A DNA stretch of 64,000 nt from Geminicoccaceae bacterium (GTDB taxonomy: Bacteria; Pseudomonadota; Alphaproteobacteria; Geminicoccales; Geminicoccaceae), in assembly GCA_020638465.1 (NCBI GenBank), contig JACKIM010000002.1, positions 310,001 through 374,000 of the forward strand. Direction: 5' to 3'. The notes under the pieces were generated by a model. That model was not told the origin of the DNA. It ran no database searches and saw only the letters and a list, made by a program, of their open reading frames with translations. Both the position numbers and the translations under genes were made by a program. Shown here piece by piece: positions 35,429 to 44,501 of the stretch (position 1 is the stretch's first letter; each line of letters begins with the position of its first letter).

Positions 35429-36645
35429 CCGGCATCGCCGAGGCCAGTCAGCGGTACCGGATCCTGATTGTCGACGACTCCATGGTGGCCCGCAGTGCCA
35501 TGCGTCAGGTCATGGAAAGGGCCGGGCTGGCGTCGACGCTCGATATTGCCGTTGACGGGCAGCATGCACTGCGCACGGTCGCCCGCATGGCGATGAAGGG
35601 GACGCCTGTCGAAATCGTGCTGCTCGACATCGAGATGCCGGTCATGGATGGTTTGGCGGCATTGCCCAGGATTCTCGAGGTTGCCCCTGCGCCAAGGGTG
35701 ATCATGTCATCGGTACTGACCCGTCGTGGCGCTGCGGTGAGCATGCAGGCCATTACGCTTGGAGCCAGTGACTATCTTTGCAAGCCCACATCGCAGGAGG
35801 GGTTGTATGGCGAACAGTTCCAGTCGGAACTGATAGAAAAGGTTCATTGCTGGGGACGTCTCGCCAGGCGTGCCGCCTCCGAAGTTCTGAACCCGAAAAC
35901 AGCTGCGTCGACGGTTCGGCCCGTTGCTTCAGGCAGCGCGCCATCGTCGGGTGCGGCCGGGTCTGCTCAAGGTGCGCGAGCGTCGCTTGCCAGGATGCCG
36001 GACAAGCAGCCGGTGGATACCCCGGGGCTGCGGGCGCGGCCGGATATCCAGGCTCTGGCGATAGGCTGCTCGACCGGTGGACCTCAGGCCCTGATGTCGA
36101 TCTTTCGCGGAGAAACGCTTTCGCTACGGTTGCCGATCTTCCTCACCCAGCACATGCCGCCGACCTTCACCACGATCCTGTCCGAACAGTTGTCGCGGGT
36201 GGCCGCACGCGATTGCCATGAAGGGATCGATGGGGAACTGGTCAAGCCGGACACGATCTATGTCGCTCCGGGTGACCGGCACATGCTGATCGAGAGAAAG
36301 TCGCCGGATGAGGTTCGTATCCGGCTCGATGACGGTCCACCCCGGAATTTCTGCCGGCCCGCGGTCGATCCCATGCTCGAGAGCCTCGTTGTCGCTTATG
36401 GTGCGAGGCTCTGTGCGGTCATACTCACCGGTATGGGGCACGATGGCCTGGACGGCTGCCGGTCTGTTCATGGGGCCGGAGGTGTCGTCGTCGCCCAGGA
36501 TGCGGAGACCAGCGTGGTCTGGGGAATGCCCGGTGCAGTCGCCAGGCAGGGACTGGCCGATGCGGTTCTTCCGCTTGACACCATACCCGGGCAACTCATC
36601 CAATTGCTTGGCCCCAAGTCAAAAGAGCGCCGTCGTGCATCATAA
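35425..36645 (+). CDS. cheB: Protein-glutamate methylesterase CheB
   Basis: 406 residues. N-terminal receiver (acidic pair D17-D18, phospho-acceptor D68 in LLDIEMPVMDG, K120), a linker of about 70 residues, and a C-terminal methylesterase/deamidase domain with the catalytic triad S216 (GCSTGGPQ), H243 (TQHMPPTF) and D340 (TGMGHDG). It removes methyl groups from receptors for adaptation. It overlaps cheY at its start and cheR at its end. Confidence 0.95.
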   Translation: MTGIAEASQRYRILIVDDSMVARSAMRQVMERAGLASTLDIAVDGQHALRTVARMAMKGTPVEIVLLDIEMPVMDGLAALPRILEVAPAPRVIMSSVLTRRGAAVSMQAITLGASDYLCKPTSQEGLYGEQFQSELIEKVHCWGRLARRAASEVLNPKTAASTVRPVASGSAPSSGAAGSAQGARASLARMPDKQPVDTPGLRARPDIQALAIGCSTGGPQALMSIFRGETLSLRLPIFLTQHMPPTFTTILSEQLSRVAARDCHEGIDGELVKPDTIYVAPGDRHMLIERKSPDEVRIRLDDGPPRNFCRPAVDPMLESLVVAYGARLCAVILTGMGHDGLDGCRSVHGAGGVVVAQDAETSVVWGMPGAVARQGLADAVLPLDTIPGQLIQLLGPKSKERRRAS

Positions 36646-37546
36646 TGAACTTCTCTACCTGGCCGATCTCGTCAAGCAGCAGTCGGGCATTCAGGTTTCG
36701 GCCGACAAGGCCTACCTGTTCGAGAGCAGGCTGCTGCCGATCGCACGCCAGTTCGGGTATGCAACGATCAGTGATCTGGTGCAAAGGGTGCGCGGGTCCG
36801 GTGATCCCGCGATCATTGAGGCCATCATCGAAGCCATGACGACCAACGAGTCGTTCTTCTTCCGCGATCAGCATCCGTTCGACCGGTTCGGCGACTTCAT
36901 GCTGCCCGAGCTGAAAAAGGCCCGTGGTGGCGAACGGCAGCTTCGCATCTGGTCGGCAGCAGCGTCGACCGGCCAGGAACCGTACTCCTTGAGCATGTGT
37001 GTCGAGGAAGCCGGATCGGAGTACCGGACCTGGCGTGTCGAAATCCTCGCCACCGACATTTCGGGTGAGGCGCTGGATCGGGCACGCGAGGGCATCTATT
37101 CGCAATTCGAGGTTCAGCGCGGTCTGCCCGTGCAGATGCTGGTCAAGTATTTCGACCAGAATGGTGCGCGATGGCGCATCAAGGATTCGCTCAGGAAGCG
37201 GATCGAGTTCCGCCGTCACAATCTTGTCGGGAACAATCGCTCTCTGGGGCTGTTCGACATCATCTTCATTCGCAATGTCCTGATCTATTTCGACATGGAC
37301 ACCAAGCGCCGAATTCTCAACGATGTCGCAGCCATGTTGCGCGATCCGGGATTCGTGGTTCTGGGAGGGACGGAATCCGTTCTCGGTGTTACCAGCGAAC
37401 TGAAGGCCGTCGAAGGAAAGCGCGGCATCTTCGTCCGCAATGCCGTTCAGCAGGAAAGGCGCGCCCGCCCGGGCGAAAGGGCTGCCGATGTGTCGGGTGC
37501 TCCCGACACATCGAAGATCGACCGAAGGATTGCCTTCCAGCGCTGA
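36635..37546 (+). CDS. cheR: Chemotaxis protein methyltransferase CheR
   Basis: 303 residues from a GTG start (GTG CAT CAT AAT) at 36635, inside the last eleven bases of cheB; the longer frame back to 36308 overlaps cheB fully and is rejected. N-terminal helical CheR domain, then the SAM-binding fold with SAAASTGQEPYSLSM, ILATDISGEALDRAREG and the FIRNVLIYFD motif. It methylates receptor glutamates, opposing CheB. The C-terminus carries no TPR extension. Confidence 0.92.
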   Translation: MHHNELLYLADLVKQQSGIQVSADKAYLFESRLLPIARQFGYATISDLVQRVRGSGDPAIIEAIIEAMTTNESFFFRDQHPFDRFGDFMLPELKKARGGERQLRIWSAAASTGQEPYSLSMCVEEAGSEYRTWRVEILATDISGEALDRAREGIYSQFEVQRGLPVQMLVKYFDQNGARWRIKDSLRKRIEFRRHNLVGNNRSLGLFDIIFIRNVLIYFDMDTKRRILNDVAAMLRDPGFVVLGGTESVLGVTSELKAVEGKRGIFVRNAVQQERRARPGERAADVSGAPDTSKIDRRIAFQR

Positions 37547-37672
37547 CCTCAGGAAGACCTGCCAGCAATCCCGTGCGAAAATGCCGGCCCGCCGTTAGCG
37601 GTGAGCGTTTGACTGGATATCTTCCGTAGTTCAGGATCATGCGCAGGGTTCAATCGGCGGGGAAGCGCGATC

Positions 37673-38950
37673 ATGGCAGTGGTGCTCGGCAGTATCGCCG
37701 ACGATTTCACGGGGGCCACCGATCTCTGCAATACTCTCGTGCGTCAGGGTATGCGTACGGTTCAGTTGATCGGTGTTCCGGACGAGGGGACGGAGGTTCC
37801 CGATGCTGATGCGGTGACCATTGCGCTGAAATCCCGCACCGTACCGGCCGGGGACGCGGTCGCCCAGTCGCTTGCCGCACTCTCATGGCTGAGGTCACGG
37901 GGAGCCCGCCAGATCCTGTTCAAGTACTGCTCGACCTTCGATAGCACCGACAAGGGGAATATCGGTCCGGTTGCCGATGCATTGCTTGAGACACTGGCCG
38001 ATGAACCGGGTTCGGGCATGACGGTGGCCTGTCCTGCCTTTCCGGAGACCGGCCGGACAATCTACAACGGTTACCTGTTCATCGGTGAGGCCCTGCTTTC
38101 CGAGACGCATATGCGCCACCATCCACTCACGCCGATGACCGACTCCAGCCTGGTGCGCGTGCTGCAGTCGCAGACATCCGGAAAGGTCGGTCTGGTTCCG
38201 CATCGGGTGGTCGCGCAGGGACCGGCGGCGGTGCGAGACCGGCTGGCCGCCATGGAGACGGATGGATATCGCCATGCCATCCTCGATGCCATCGCCGACG
38301 ATGACCTCATGGTGCTTGGCGAGGCGCTGGCCGATCGGGTGCTCATCACCGGCGGCTCCGGCATCGCCATGGGGCTGCCGCGCAACTATCGAAGGGCGGG
38401 GCTGATCGGCGAGGGGGGCGAGGCAGCCGCCTTGCCGCCGGTCGCGGGACGCGAACTGGTTCTTGCCGGCTCCTGCTCGGCTGCCACGTTGGCCCAGATC
38501 GAAGACATGCGCCGGTCTCGCCCTGCGTTGCAACTGACGCCGGATCAACTCGCCAGCGGCTATGATCCCGAAGAAGCTGCGAAATGGGCGCTCGAGCGGA
38601 TGTCCGACGGGCCGGTGCTGATCTATGCCAGTGCCGAAAGCGGCGAGGTCGCGCGTGCTCAGGAGAGGTTCGGCCGCGAGCGGGCCGGACAACTGGTCGA
38701 GGATGCACTGGCGGCCATCGCGCGCATTGGCGTCGACCACGGGGTCGGCCGTCTCGTGGTGGCAGGGGGCGAGACGTCGGGGGCCGTCATCCAGGCGCTC
38801 GGCATCACCGGTCTGCGCATCGGGCCGCAGATCGATCCCGGTGTTCCGGCCTGCGTTACCACGGGCGACCGCACCTTGGCGGTTGCGCTGAAATCGGGAA
38901 ATTTCGGCGGATCCGATTTTCTCACCCGAGCCTTTGCGGTGATGCCATGA
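37673..38950 (+). CDS. otnK: 3-oxo-tetronate 4-kinase (four-carbon acid sugar kinase)
   Basis: 425 residues, DUF1537 two-domain fold. N-terminal substrate domain GSIADDFTGATDLCNTL and FKYCSTFDSTDKGNIG; PAFPETGRTIYNGYLF; C-terminal nucleotide domain with GGETSGAVIQALGI and LKSGNFGG. It phosphorylates 3-oxo-tetronate, formed by dehydrogenation of threonate or erythronate. The dehydrogenase partner (OtnD/LtnD) is not adjacent in this window. It overlaps otnC by four bases (ATGA), the known kinase-decarboxylase pair. Confidence 0.92.
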   Translation: MAVVLGSIADDFTGATDLCNTLVRQGMRTVQLIGVPDEGTEVPDADAVTIALKSRTVPAGDAVAQSLAALSWLRSRGARQILFKYCSTFDSTDKGNIGPVADALLETLADEPGSGMTVACPAFPETGRTIYNGYLFIGEALLSETHMRHHPLTPMTDSSLVRVLQSQTSGKVGLVPHRVVAQGPAAVRDRLAAMETDGYRHAILDAIADDDLMVLGEALADRVLITGGSGIAMGLPRNYRRAGLIGEGGEAAALPPVAGRELVLAGSCSAATLAQIEDMRRSRPALQLTPDQLASGYDPEEAAKWALERMSDGPVLIYASAESGEVARAQERFGRERAGQLVEDALAAIARIGVDHGVGRLVVAGGETSGAVIQALGITGLRIGPQIDPGVPACVTTGDRTLAVALKSGNFGGSDFLTRAFAVMP

Positions 38951-39579
38951 ACGAAACGAAAGCGAGGGACGAGATTGCGCGTATCGGCCGTTCGATCTTC
39001 GATCGCGGTCTCACCATGGGGAGCTCCGGCAATATCTCCGTACGTATTGACGATGGCTGGCTGATGACGCCCACTGGCGCCACGCTGGGAAACCTGGACC
39101 CTTCCCGTATCGCCAGGCTGGATCTCGAAGGACGCCATATCAGCGGCGACAAGCCGACCAAGGAAACGTTTCTCCATCTGGGAATGTATCGACATCGCGA
39201 AGATGCCCGAGCCGTGGTGCATCTGCATTCGACTCATTCGGTTGCCGTCAGTTGCCTCGCTGATATCGATGCCCGCGATGTCATCCCACCCATCACGGCG
39301 TATTATGTCATGCGTGTCGGGACACTGCCCCTGGTGCCCTATTATCGGCCCGGGGACCCGGCCCTGGGGCCGGCTGTTGAGAAGCTGGCCGGCAAGCATC
39401 ATGCGGTACTGCTTGCCAATCATGGACCCGTGGTCGCCGGCAGTTCACTCGACAATGCGGCATTCGCCATGGAGGAGCTCGAGGAAACGGCCAAACTCTA
39501 CCTTCTGCTACACGGTCGGCCGATCCGCGCGCTTTCTGCCGAACAGGTGGCCGAGTTGAGGGCTGTTTCTTCGAACTGA
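38947..39579 (+). CDS. otnC: 3-oxo-tetronate 4-phosphate decarboxylase (class II aldolase family)
   Basis: 210 residues. Class II aldolase fold: GLTMGSSGNISVRIDDGWLMTPTG, metal ligands in VVHLHSTHSVAVS and ANHGPVVAG. It decarboxylates the OtnK product to dihydroxyacetone phosphate, which enters glycolysis. Coupled to otnK. A fuculose-phosphate aldolase name would be the generic alternative; the otnK partner decides it. Confidence 0.9.
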   Translation: MNETKARDEIARIGRSIFDRGLTMGSSGNISVRIDDGWLMTPTGATLGNLDPSRIARLDLEGRHISGDKPTKETFLHLGMYRHREDARAVVHLHSTHSVAVSCLADIDARDVIPPITAYYVMRVGTLPLVPYYRPGDPALGPAVEKLAGKHHAVLLANHGPVVAGSSLDNAAFAMEELEETAKLYLLLHGRPIRALSAEQVAELRAVSSN

Positions 39580-39677
39580 ACCGGTTATGATCCTGACCTG
39601 AACCGCATGTTTCATCCACTCGCCGGGTCCGTGAGACCCTGTTGCGGCCGGCGAGTCCGAAAGGAGTGACAATAGGC

Positions 39678-40898
39678 ATGAATGCCGTTGCCCAGATGGC
39701 CGATGGTGCCGCTTCCGCCAAACTGTCCGCGTTCGACTGGTCGGACCCGTTCCTGTTGACGCAGGAGCTGACGGAAGAGGAACGTCTCGTTCAGCAGGCG
39801 GCGCAGGATTATTGCCAGAACCAGCTCATGCCGAAGATCCTCGAAGCTCACCGCAACGAGACCTTCGACCGTTCGATCTTCAATGCCTTCGGTGAACTCG
39901 GGTTCATCGGTGTGACCATCCCGGAGGAGTATGGCGGTGCCGGTGCCTCCTACGTGACCTACGGCCTGGTCGCCCGGGAGATCGAGCGGGTCGACTCCGG
40001 TTACCGCTCGGCCATGAGCGTGCAGTCGTCGCTGGTGATGTACCCCATCCATGCCTATGGCAGCGAGGAGCAGCGCAGGCGCTGGCTACCCGGTCTGGCA
40101 AAGGGGGAGCTCGTGGGCTGTTTCGGCCTCACCGAGCCGGATCACGGTTCGGATGCGGGCGGCATGCGGACCCGGGCACGCAAGGTCGACGGCGGCTATC
40201 GCCTGTCCGGGGCCAAGAACTGGATCACCAACGCGCCGATCGCCGATGTTCTCGTGGTGTGGGCCAAGGATGAGGAAGGCGTCATTCGCGGCTTCGTGCT
40301 CGAACGGGGCATGGAAGGACTGGTGACCCCCAAGATCGAGGGCAAGTTCTCGTTGCGGGCATCGATCACCGGCATGATCATGATGGACGATGTGTTCGTG
40401 CCCGATGAAAACCTGTTGCCTGCCGTGCGCGGGCTGAAGGGGCCGTTCGGCTGCCTGAACCGTGCGCGTTTCGGCATCGCGTGGGGTTCGATGGGAGCGG
40501 CCGAGTTCTGCTGGCACGCTGCGAGGCAATACACACTGGATCGCAGGCAGTTCGGCCGGCCGCTTGCCGCCAACCAGCTCATTCAGAAGAAACTCGCCGA
40601 TATGCAAACGGAGATCGCGCTGGGTCTCAATGCGGCGCTGCGCGTCGGCCGGATGCTCGACGAAGGGCAGGCGGCGCCCGAGACCATTTCGCTGATCAAG
40701 CGCAACAATTGCGGCAAGGCCCTGGACATCGCCCGCACGGCTCGCGACATGCACGGGGGTAATGGCATTTCCGATGAGTATCACGTCATTCGCCACGTCC
40801 TGAATCTTGAGGCCGTGAACACCTATGAAGGAACCCACGATGTTCACGCGCTCATCCTTGGTCGTGCGCAAACCGGTATCCAGGCGTTTACGGGGTAA
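39678..40898 (+). CDS. gcdH: Glutaryl-CoA dehydrogenase
   Basis: 406 residues from the ATG at 39678 (AAGGAGTG upstream); a TTG extension to 39642 is rejected. It oxidises and decarboxylates glutaryl-CoA to crotonyl-CoA using FAD, in lysine and tryptophan degradation. Segments are nearly those of the human enzyme as I recall it: SGYRSAMSVQSSLVMYPI with the substrate-binding Arg, GCFGLTEPDHGSDAGGM, and TYEGTHDVHALILGR with the catalytic Glu. No lysine pathway or electron-transfer gene is beside it. Confidence 0.93.
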   Translation: MNAVAQMADGAASAKLSAFDWSDPFLLTQELTEEERLVQQAAQDYCQNQLMPKILEAHRNETFDRSIFNAFGELGFIGVTIPEEYGGAGASYVTYGLVAREIERVDSGYRSAMSVQSSLVMYPIHAYGSEEQRRRWLPGLAKGELVGCFGLTEPDHGSDAGGMRTRARKVDGGYRLSGAKNWITNAPIADVLVVWAKDEEGVIRGFVLERGMEGLVTPKIEGKFSLRASITGMIMMDDVFVPDENLLPAVRGLKGPFGCLNRARFGIAWGSMGAAEFCWHAARQYTLDRRQFGRPLAANQLIQKKLADMQTEIALGLNAALRVGRMLDEGQAAPETISLIKRNNCGKALDIARTARDMHGGNGISDEYHVIRHVLNLEAVNTYEGTHDVHALILGRAQTGIQAFTG

Positions 40899-40955
40899 GG
40901 GAAAGCGGTTGCCCGTCATTCCTCGCCATGCCTCGACGATCACGTCTCCAGAGTT

Positions 40956-41942
40956 TTGAGTTCACCCGATCGGAAAGCCCGTCCCTTGATCCCGCGAATG
41001 TTGCAACCCGATCTGAAGACATATGGATACGATCTCGAAGCACGGCTGGGCAGCGTGCTGAGGCTGCATTCGCAGATCCCGCCTGACGCCTTCACCGCGG
41101 CTGCCCTGGGCACCGAACGTGAAGGTACGGGCATATTGATCGGCGATCGCGGGATCGTCCTCACCATCGGCTATCTGATCAATGAAGCGGAACAGATCTG
41201 GCTCACCACGCATACCGGGCTCGTCGTTCCGGGTCACGCCCTCGCCTATGATTTTGTCACGGGCTTCGGGATCGTCCAGGCGCTGGGCAATCTCGGTTGC
41301 CCGGTGATGCCGCTCGGTTCCTCGGCGATGACGGGAATAGGCAGCGAATTGGTCATCGCCGCCGGTGTCGGTATCGAGCGGGCCATGCGCACGCGGCTGA
41401 TCGGCAAGCGCGAGTTTGCCGGATACTGGGAATATCTCCTTGATGAGGCATTCTTCGTGATGCCTGCCCATCCGGCCTGGGGCGGGGCGGCCGTCATCGG
41501 CCCCGAGGGCGATCTCGTCGGCATCGGATCGCTGCTCGTGCAGGTGGGGCAGGACGAGTCCTCGACGGAGGACAGCAACATGGTCGTGCCCATCGATCTT
41601 CTCACACCGATCCTGGATGACCTTGTCGGCAGGGGACGCACGGTGAAGCCGCCGCGCCCCTGGGTCGGTATCTATGCCACCGAGGGCGAGACGGGAGTGC
41701 GGGCGAACAACATCGCTCCGCATGGCCCGGCGGAAAGGGCGGGTATCGAACAGGGCGACATCATCGTCGCCGTCGACGATGTTCCTGTCGGCGACCTTGC
41801 CGATTTCTACCGGCAGCTCTGGTCACGCGGGGATGCCGGAGTGCTGGTCGAACTCACCATCCTTCGGGAAGGGCAGCGACGGCGAATGAAGCTGGAGACG
41901 GCCAACCGGGAAGATCTGCTGCGACGCCCGCGGCTGCACTGA
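40956..41942 (+). CDS. HtrA-like PDZ protein lacking the serine-protease triad
   Basis: 328 residues from a TTG at 40956; an ATG at 40998 would remove 14, and no ribosome-binding site decides. Trypsin-like fold then one PDZ domain (about 232-328: WVGIYATEGE, APHGPAERAGIEQGDIIVAVDD). The catalytic triad is lost: the His site (VTNxHV) reads VLTIGYLI, the Asp site (DxxxDLAV) reads DFVTGFGIV, and the Ser site (GNSGG) reads PAWGG. No signal peptide or membrane helix is obvious, so its location is unclear. It is probably a non-enzymatic binding protein. It converges with the gene at 41962. Confidence 0.78.
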   Translation: MSSPDRKARPLIPRMLQPDLKTYGYDLEARLGSVLRLHSQIPPDAFTAAALGTEREGTGILIGDRGIVLTIGYLINEAEQIWLTTHTGLVVPGHALAYDFVTGFGIVQALGNLGCPVMPLGSSAMTGIGSELVIAAGVGIERAMRTRLIGKREFAGYWEYLLDEAFFVMPAHPAWGGAAVIGPEGDLVGIGSLLVQVGQDESSTEDSNMVVPIDLLTPILDDLVGRGRTVKPPRPWVGIYATEGETGVRANNIAPHGPAERAGIEQGDIIVAVDDVPVGDLADFYRQLWSRGDAGVLVELTILREGQRRRMKLETANREDLLRRPRLH

Positions 41943-41952
41943 CAAGGGCGGA

Positions 41953-41969
41953 TCGGGTCATTCACCCGA
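41953..41969. terminator. Short hairpin between convergent genes
   Basis: TCGGGT (41953-41958) pairs with ACCCGA (41964-41969), five-base loop. It covers the stop of the minus-strand gene. Weak, with no T-run. Confidence 0.25.
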
Positions 41970-42699
41970 CGGGCGTCCGGTGATTGTCGGCAGCGGATTC
42001 GGCGGGTTCGTTCGCCGTCTCGCTCCGGATCTCGTCGATCCGGAGATTGGTGGCATAGGTTAGAAATTCCTGATGCGACGTATGCATCAGGGGTGAAGAT
42101 ACGTCGTGTTCGGCGAATGGCATCAACCCGTCGATGCATGGATCGCATCGGTTGAACGTCCTTGCCAGCACCTCCACCGCATGGGTCTGTACTCCGGGGT
42201 CGGGGACCATCGCCGTGAACCGGCATTCGTGATGCCTGAACGCGAGGGCCTGGGTCAGGTGGCTGATCGTTTCGATGATCGTGTCTTCCGCGCCCGCCTC
42301 GCCCGCAAGATGGATGTCGATCATGCTGACCTGTCCGCCGACCAGTCGCGATGGCGGCATGCAGGCAATCGACTCCAGTCCGCAAAAGGATGGAAATCCG
42401 CCGGAATACCATAAGTCACCTCGGCGAATATCCTCGAAGAGGTCATCCGAAGGGAGCCGGGTGACGGCAACCGCCGCAATGCCGCCACCGTCCGACCGCT
42501 CGAACCGCAGCCAGAACTGGTTGCGGCCGTTGCGCCGGTTGACCGGTGGCAAGGGGAACGTGCGCCGTATTGCAAAGCGATCGCAGACTGCCGTGAAGAC
42601 AGTGGCGTCGCGCAGCAATGTCAGGCCGATGGTCTCCGAGGCGAGACGGTCGAGCATCTGTTCGATGACGCCCTGCAACAATCCGCGGCCTTCCGACAT
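41962..42699 (-). CDS. Protein of unknown function
   Basis: 245 residues, cytosolic by appearance, no signal peptide or membrane segment. Notable pieces: SDDLFEDIRRGDLWYSGGFPSF, VSMIDIHLAGEAG, HLTQALAFRHHECRFTAMVPDPG and DPCIDGLMPFAEHDVS. It has four cysteines that are not grouped in a metal-binding pattern, and I recognise no domain. It diverges from the Rieske oxygenase gene across an AT-rich gap carrying a palindrome, so the two could be under one control. Confidence 0.7.
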   Translation of the reverse strand: MSEGRGLLQGVIEQMLDRLASETIGLTLLRDATVFTAVCDRFAIRRTFPLPPVNRRNGRNQFWLRFERSDGGGIAAVAVTRLPSDDLFEDIRRGDLWYSGGFPSFCGLESIACMPPSRLVGGQVSMIDIHLAGEAGAEDTIIETISHLTQALAFRHHECRFTAMVPDPGVQTHAVEVLARTFNRCDPCIDGLMPFAEHDVSSPLMHTSHQEFLTYATNLRIDEIRSETANEPAESAADNHRTPVG

Positions 42700-42738
42700 T
42701 GCCGATACCTCTCGTAAAACGCGAATATAACTCGGATA

Positions 42739-42754
42739 AACTAAATTATTAGTT
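42739..42754. promoter_or_regulatory. AT-rich palindrome in a divergent promoter region
   Basis: AACTAA-ATTA-TTAGTT at 42739-42754, a perfect inverted repeat in the AT-rich gap between the unknown gene (start 42699) and the Rieske oxygenase (start 42899). The base composition contrasts with the GC-rich surroundings. Likely operator or promoter zone. Confidence 0.45.
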
Positions 42755-42898
42755 GAATAATATCAAGATATATCCACTTGCATGTCCCATTCCCGTCGCT
42801 TCGGGCGTTCGTGGTTCCTTGCTGTTGTGGCGCTGCCGGCCAGATTGAATAAGATGGATCGTGACTGGTGAGCCATACTGGTGTGGGAGGTCGACGAA

Positions 42899-43936
42899 AT
42901 GACATATGTTCGCAACAGCTGGTATGCGATTGCCTGGACGCGCGAGGTGGAGGGAAGTCTGGTCGCGCGGCGGATCATGGGCGAGCCCGTGGTCCTGTAT
43001 CGTACCGCGGCCGGCGATCCCGTAGCGCTGGAGGACAGATGTCCGCACCGGTTCCTGCCCCTGTCGATGGGGCAGCGTAGCGGCGATCATGTCGTCTGCG
43101 GCTACCATGGCATGACCTTCGGCCGTGACGGCCGCTGTGTGCGCGTACCGGGCCAGGACACGGTGCCGCCGTCGGCTAGGGTTCGCTCCTACCCGGTACG
43201 CGATCATATGGGGCTGGTGTGGATATGGCCGGGCGATCCGGACCTTGCCGGATGCACCCCCCTGTTCGATCTGCCGCAATATGACGATCCCGATTGGGAA
43301 GTCGTGCACGGGGAGGCGCTGCATGTGCGGGCGGACTATCTGGCGCTGGCCGAGAATCTCTGCGATCCGGCGCATGTCGCCTTCGTCCATCAGTCCACGC
43401 TTGGCAACAAGGCTCACGAGGATGTGCCGATCGAGGTGGAGATCGAAGGTGATCGCGTCGTCACCACCCGCTGGACACTGGATGCCGAACCGATACCGTT
43501 GTTCAGGAAACTCGATCGATTCAAAGGGAACATCGACCGCTGGCAGATCTATATCTTCGATGCGCCCAACACGTCGGTCATCGACTTCGGTGGAGCGGAT
43601 GCGGGGACCGGCGCACCCGAGGGTAATCGCGACGATTGTGTCTGGATGTTCGCGTGTCACTTTCTGACACCCGTCGATCATAACGAGGCAGTCGACCACT
43701 GGCTTGTGGTGAAGAACTACAAGGCGACGTCGCCCGACCGGAACGAGGCGCTCAAGGAGCAGCTGCGCATGGCATTCGCCGAGGACAAGGCCGTGCTTGA
43801 GGCGATCCAGCGTGAGGAGGAGAGGTTGCCCGACAGGCGTCCCCTGCGTATCGCCGTCGACAAGGGGGCCGTGATGATGCGGCGGATTGTCGAGCGGCTC
43901 GCGGAGGGCGATGACCGGTCGGTCGCGGCAAAGTGA
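42899..43936 (+). CDS. Rieske non-heme iron oxygenase (VanA-like aromatic demethylase/hydroxylase)
   Basis: 345 residues from the ATG at 42899, with GGGAGG nine bases upstream; the GTG at 42881 is rejected. Rieske [2Fe-2S] ligands C48, H50, C67 and H70 (CPHR, CGYHG), then mononuclear iron ligands in ENLCDPAHVAFVH (H159, H164). The length and layout (RNSWYAIAW start, ALHVRADYLALAENL) match vanillate O-demethylase-type single-component oxygenases, which need a separate reductase. No VanB-like reductase is adjacent. Substrate unknown. Confidence 0.87.
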   Translation: MTYVRNSWYAIAWTREVEGSLVARRIMGEPVVLYRTAAGDPVALEDRCPHRFLPLSMGQRSGDHVVCGYHGMTFGRDGRCVRVPGQDTVPPSARVRSYPVRDHMGLVWIWPGDPDLAGCTPLFDLPQYDDPDWEVVHGEALHVRADYLALAENLCDPAHVAFVHQSTLGNKAHEDVPIEVEIEGDRVVTTRWTLDAEPIPLFRKLDRFKGNIDRWQIYIFDAPNTSVIDFGGADAGTGAPEGNRDDCVWMFACHFLTPVDHNEAVDHWLVVKNYKATSPDRNEALKEQLRMAFAEDKAVLEAIQREEERLPDRRPLRIAVDKGAVMMRRIVERLAEGDDRSVAAK

Positions 43937-44045
43937 GTTTGATGTATGACCTGTTGGTACCACAATCGTGGTTGCACATGGAAAACGCACCGTTTGTCGC
44001 CATCCAGGAAGTCATGACCCATACGAACCGGGGGAACGGATATCC

Positions 44046-44501
44046 ATGAAGGTTTATGCCAGAACCGACGAGGCGGTGCGCGCGCTGACACCCGAGCAGT
44101 ATCGCGTGACCCAGCAGAACGGCACCGAACGACCGGGAACGGGTGAATATCTGCACAACAAGGAGCCGGGCATCTACGTGGATATCGTCTCCGGCGAGCC
44201 CTTGTTCCTGTCCTCTGACAAATATGAATCGGGTTGTGGATGGCCGAGTTTCACAAGACCGGTCGAACCGGCGAATATCAATGAAAGGCGCGATACCACG
44301 CATGGCATGATTCGCACCGAGGTTCGCTCGATGCATGGCGACAGCCATCTCGGGCATGTCTTCCCCGACGGGCCGATGGACCGTGGCGGCTTGCGCTACT
44401 GCATCAATTCCGCATCCTTGCGTTTCATCCACCACGATGACATGCAGGCTGAAGGCTATGGGGCCTATCTCGACCAGCTGGGGAATATCGACCATGCCTG
44501 A
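44046..44501 (+). CDS. msrB: Peptide-methionine (R)-S-oxide reductase
   Basis: 151 residues from the ATG at 44046 (GGGGGAACG upstream). Repairs methionine-R-sulfoxide. Seen: KYESGCGWPSF, HLGHVFPDGP and RYCINSASLRF with the catalytic Cys. The paired CxxC zinc ligands found in E. coli MsrB are absent (FLSSDKYES in place of one pair), placing it in the zinc-free group. It overlaps msrA by eight bases. Confidence 0.93.
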   Translation: MKVYARTDEAVRALTPEQYRVTQQNGTERPGTGEYLHNKEPGIYVDIVSGEPLFLSSDKYESGCGWPSFTRPVEPANINERRDTTHGMIRTEVRSMHGDSHLGHVFPDGPMDRGGLRYCINSASLRFIHHDDMQAEGYGAYLDQLGNIDHA

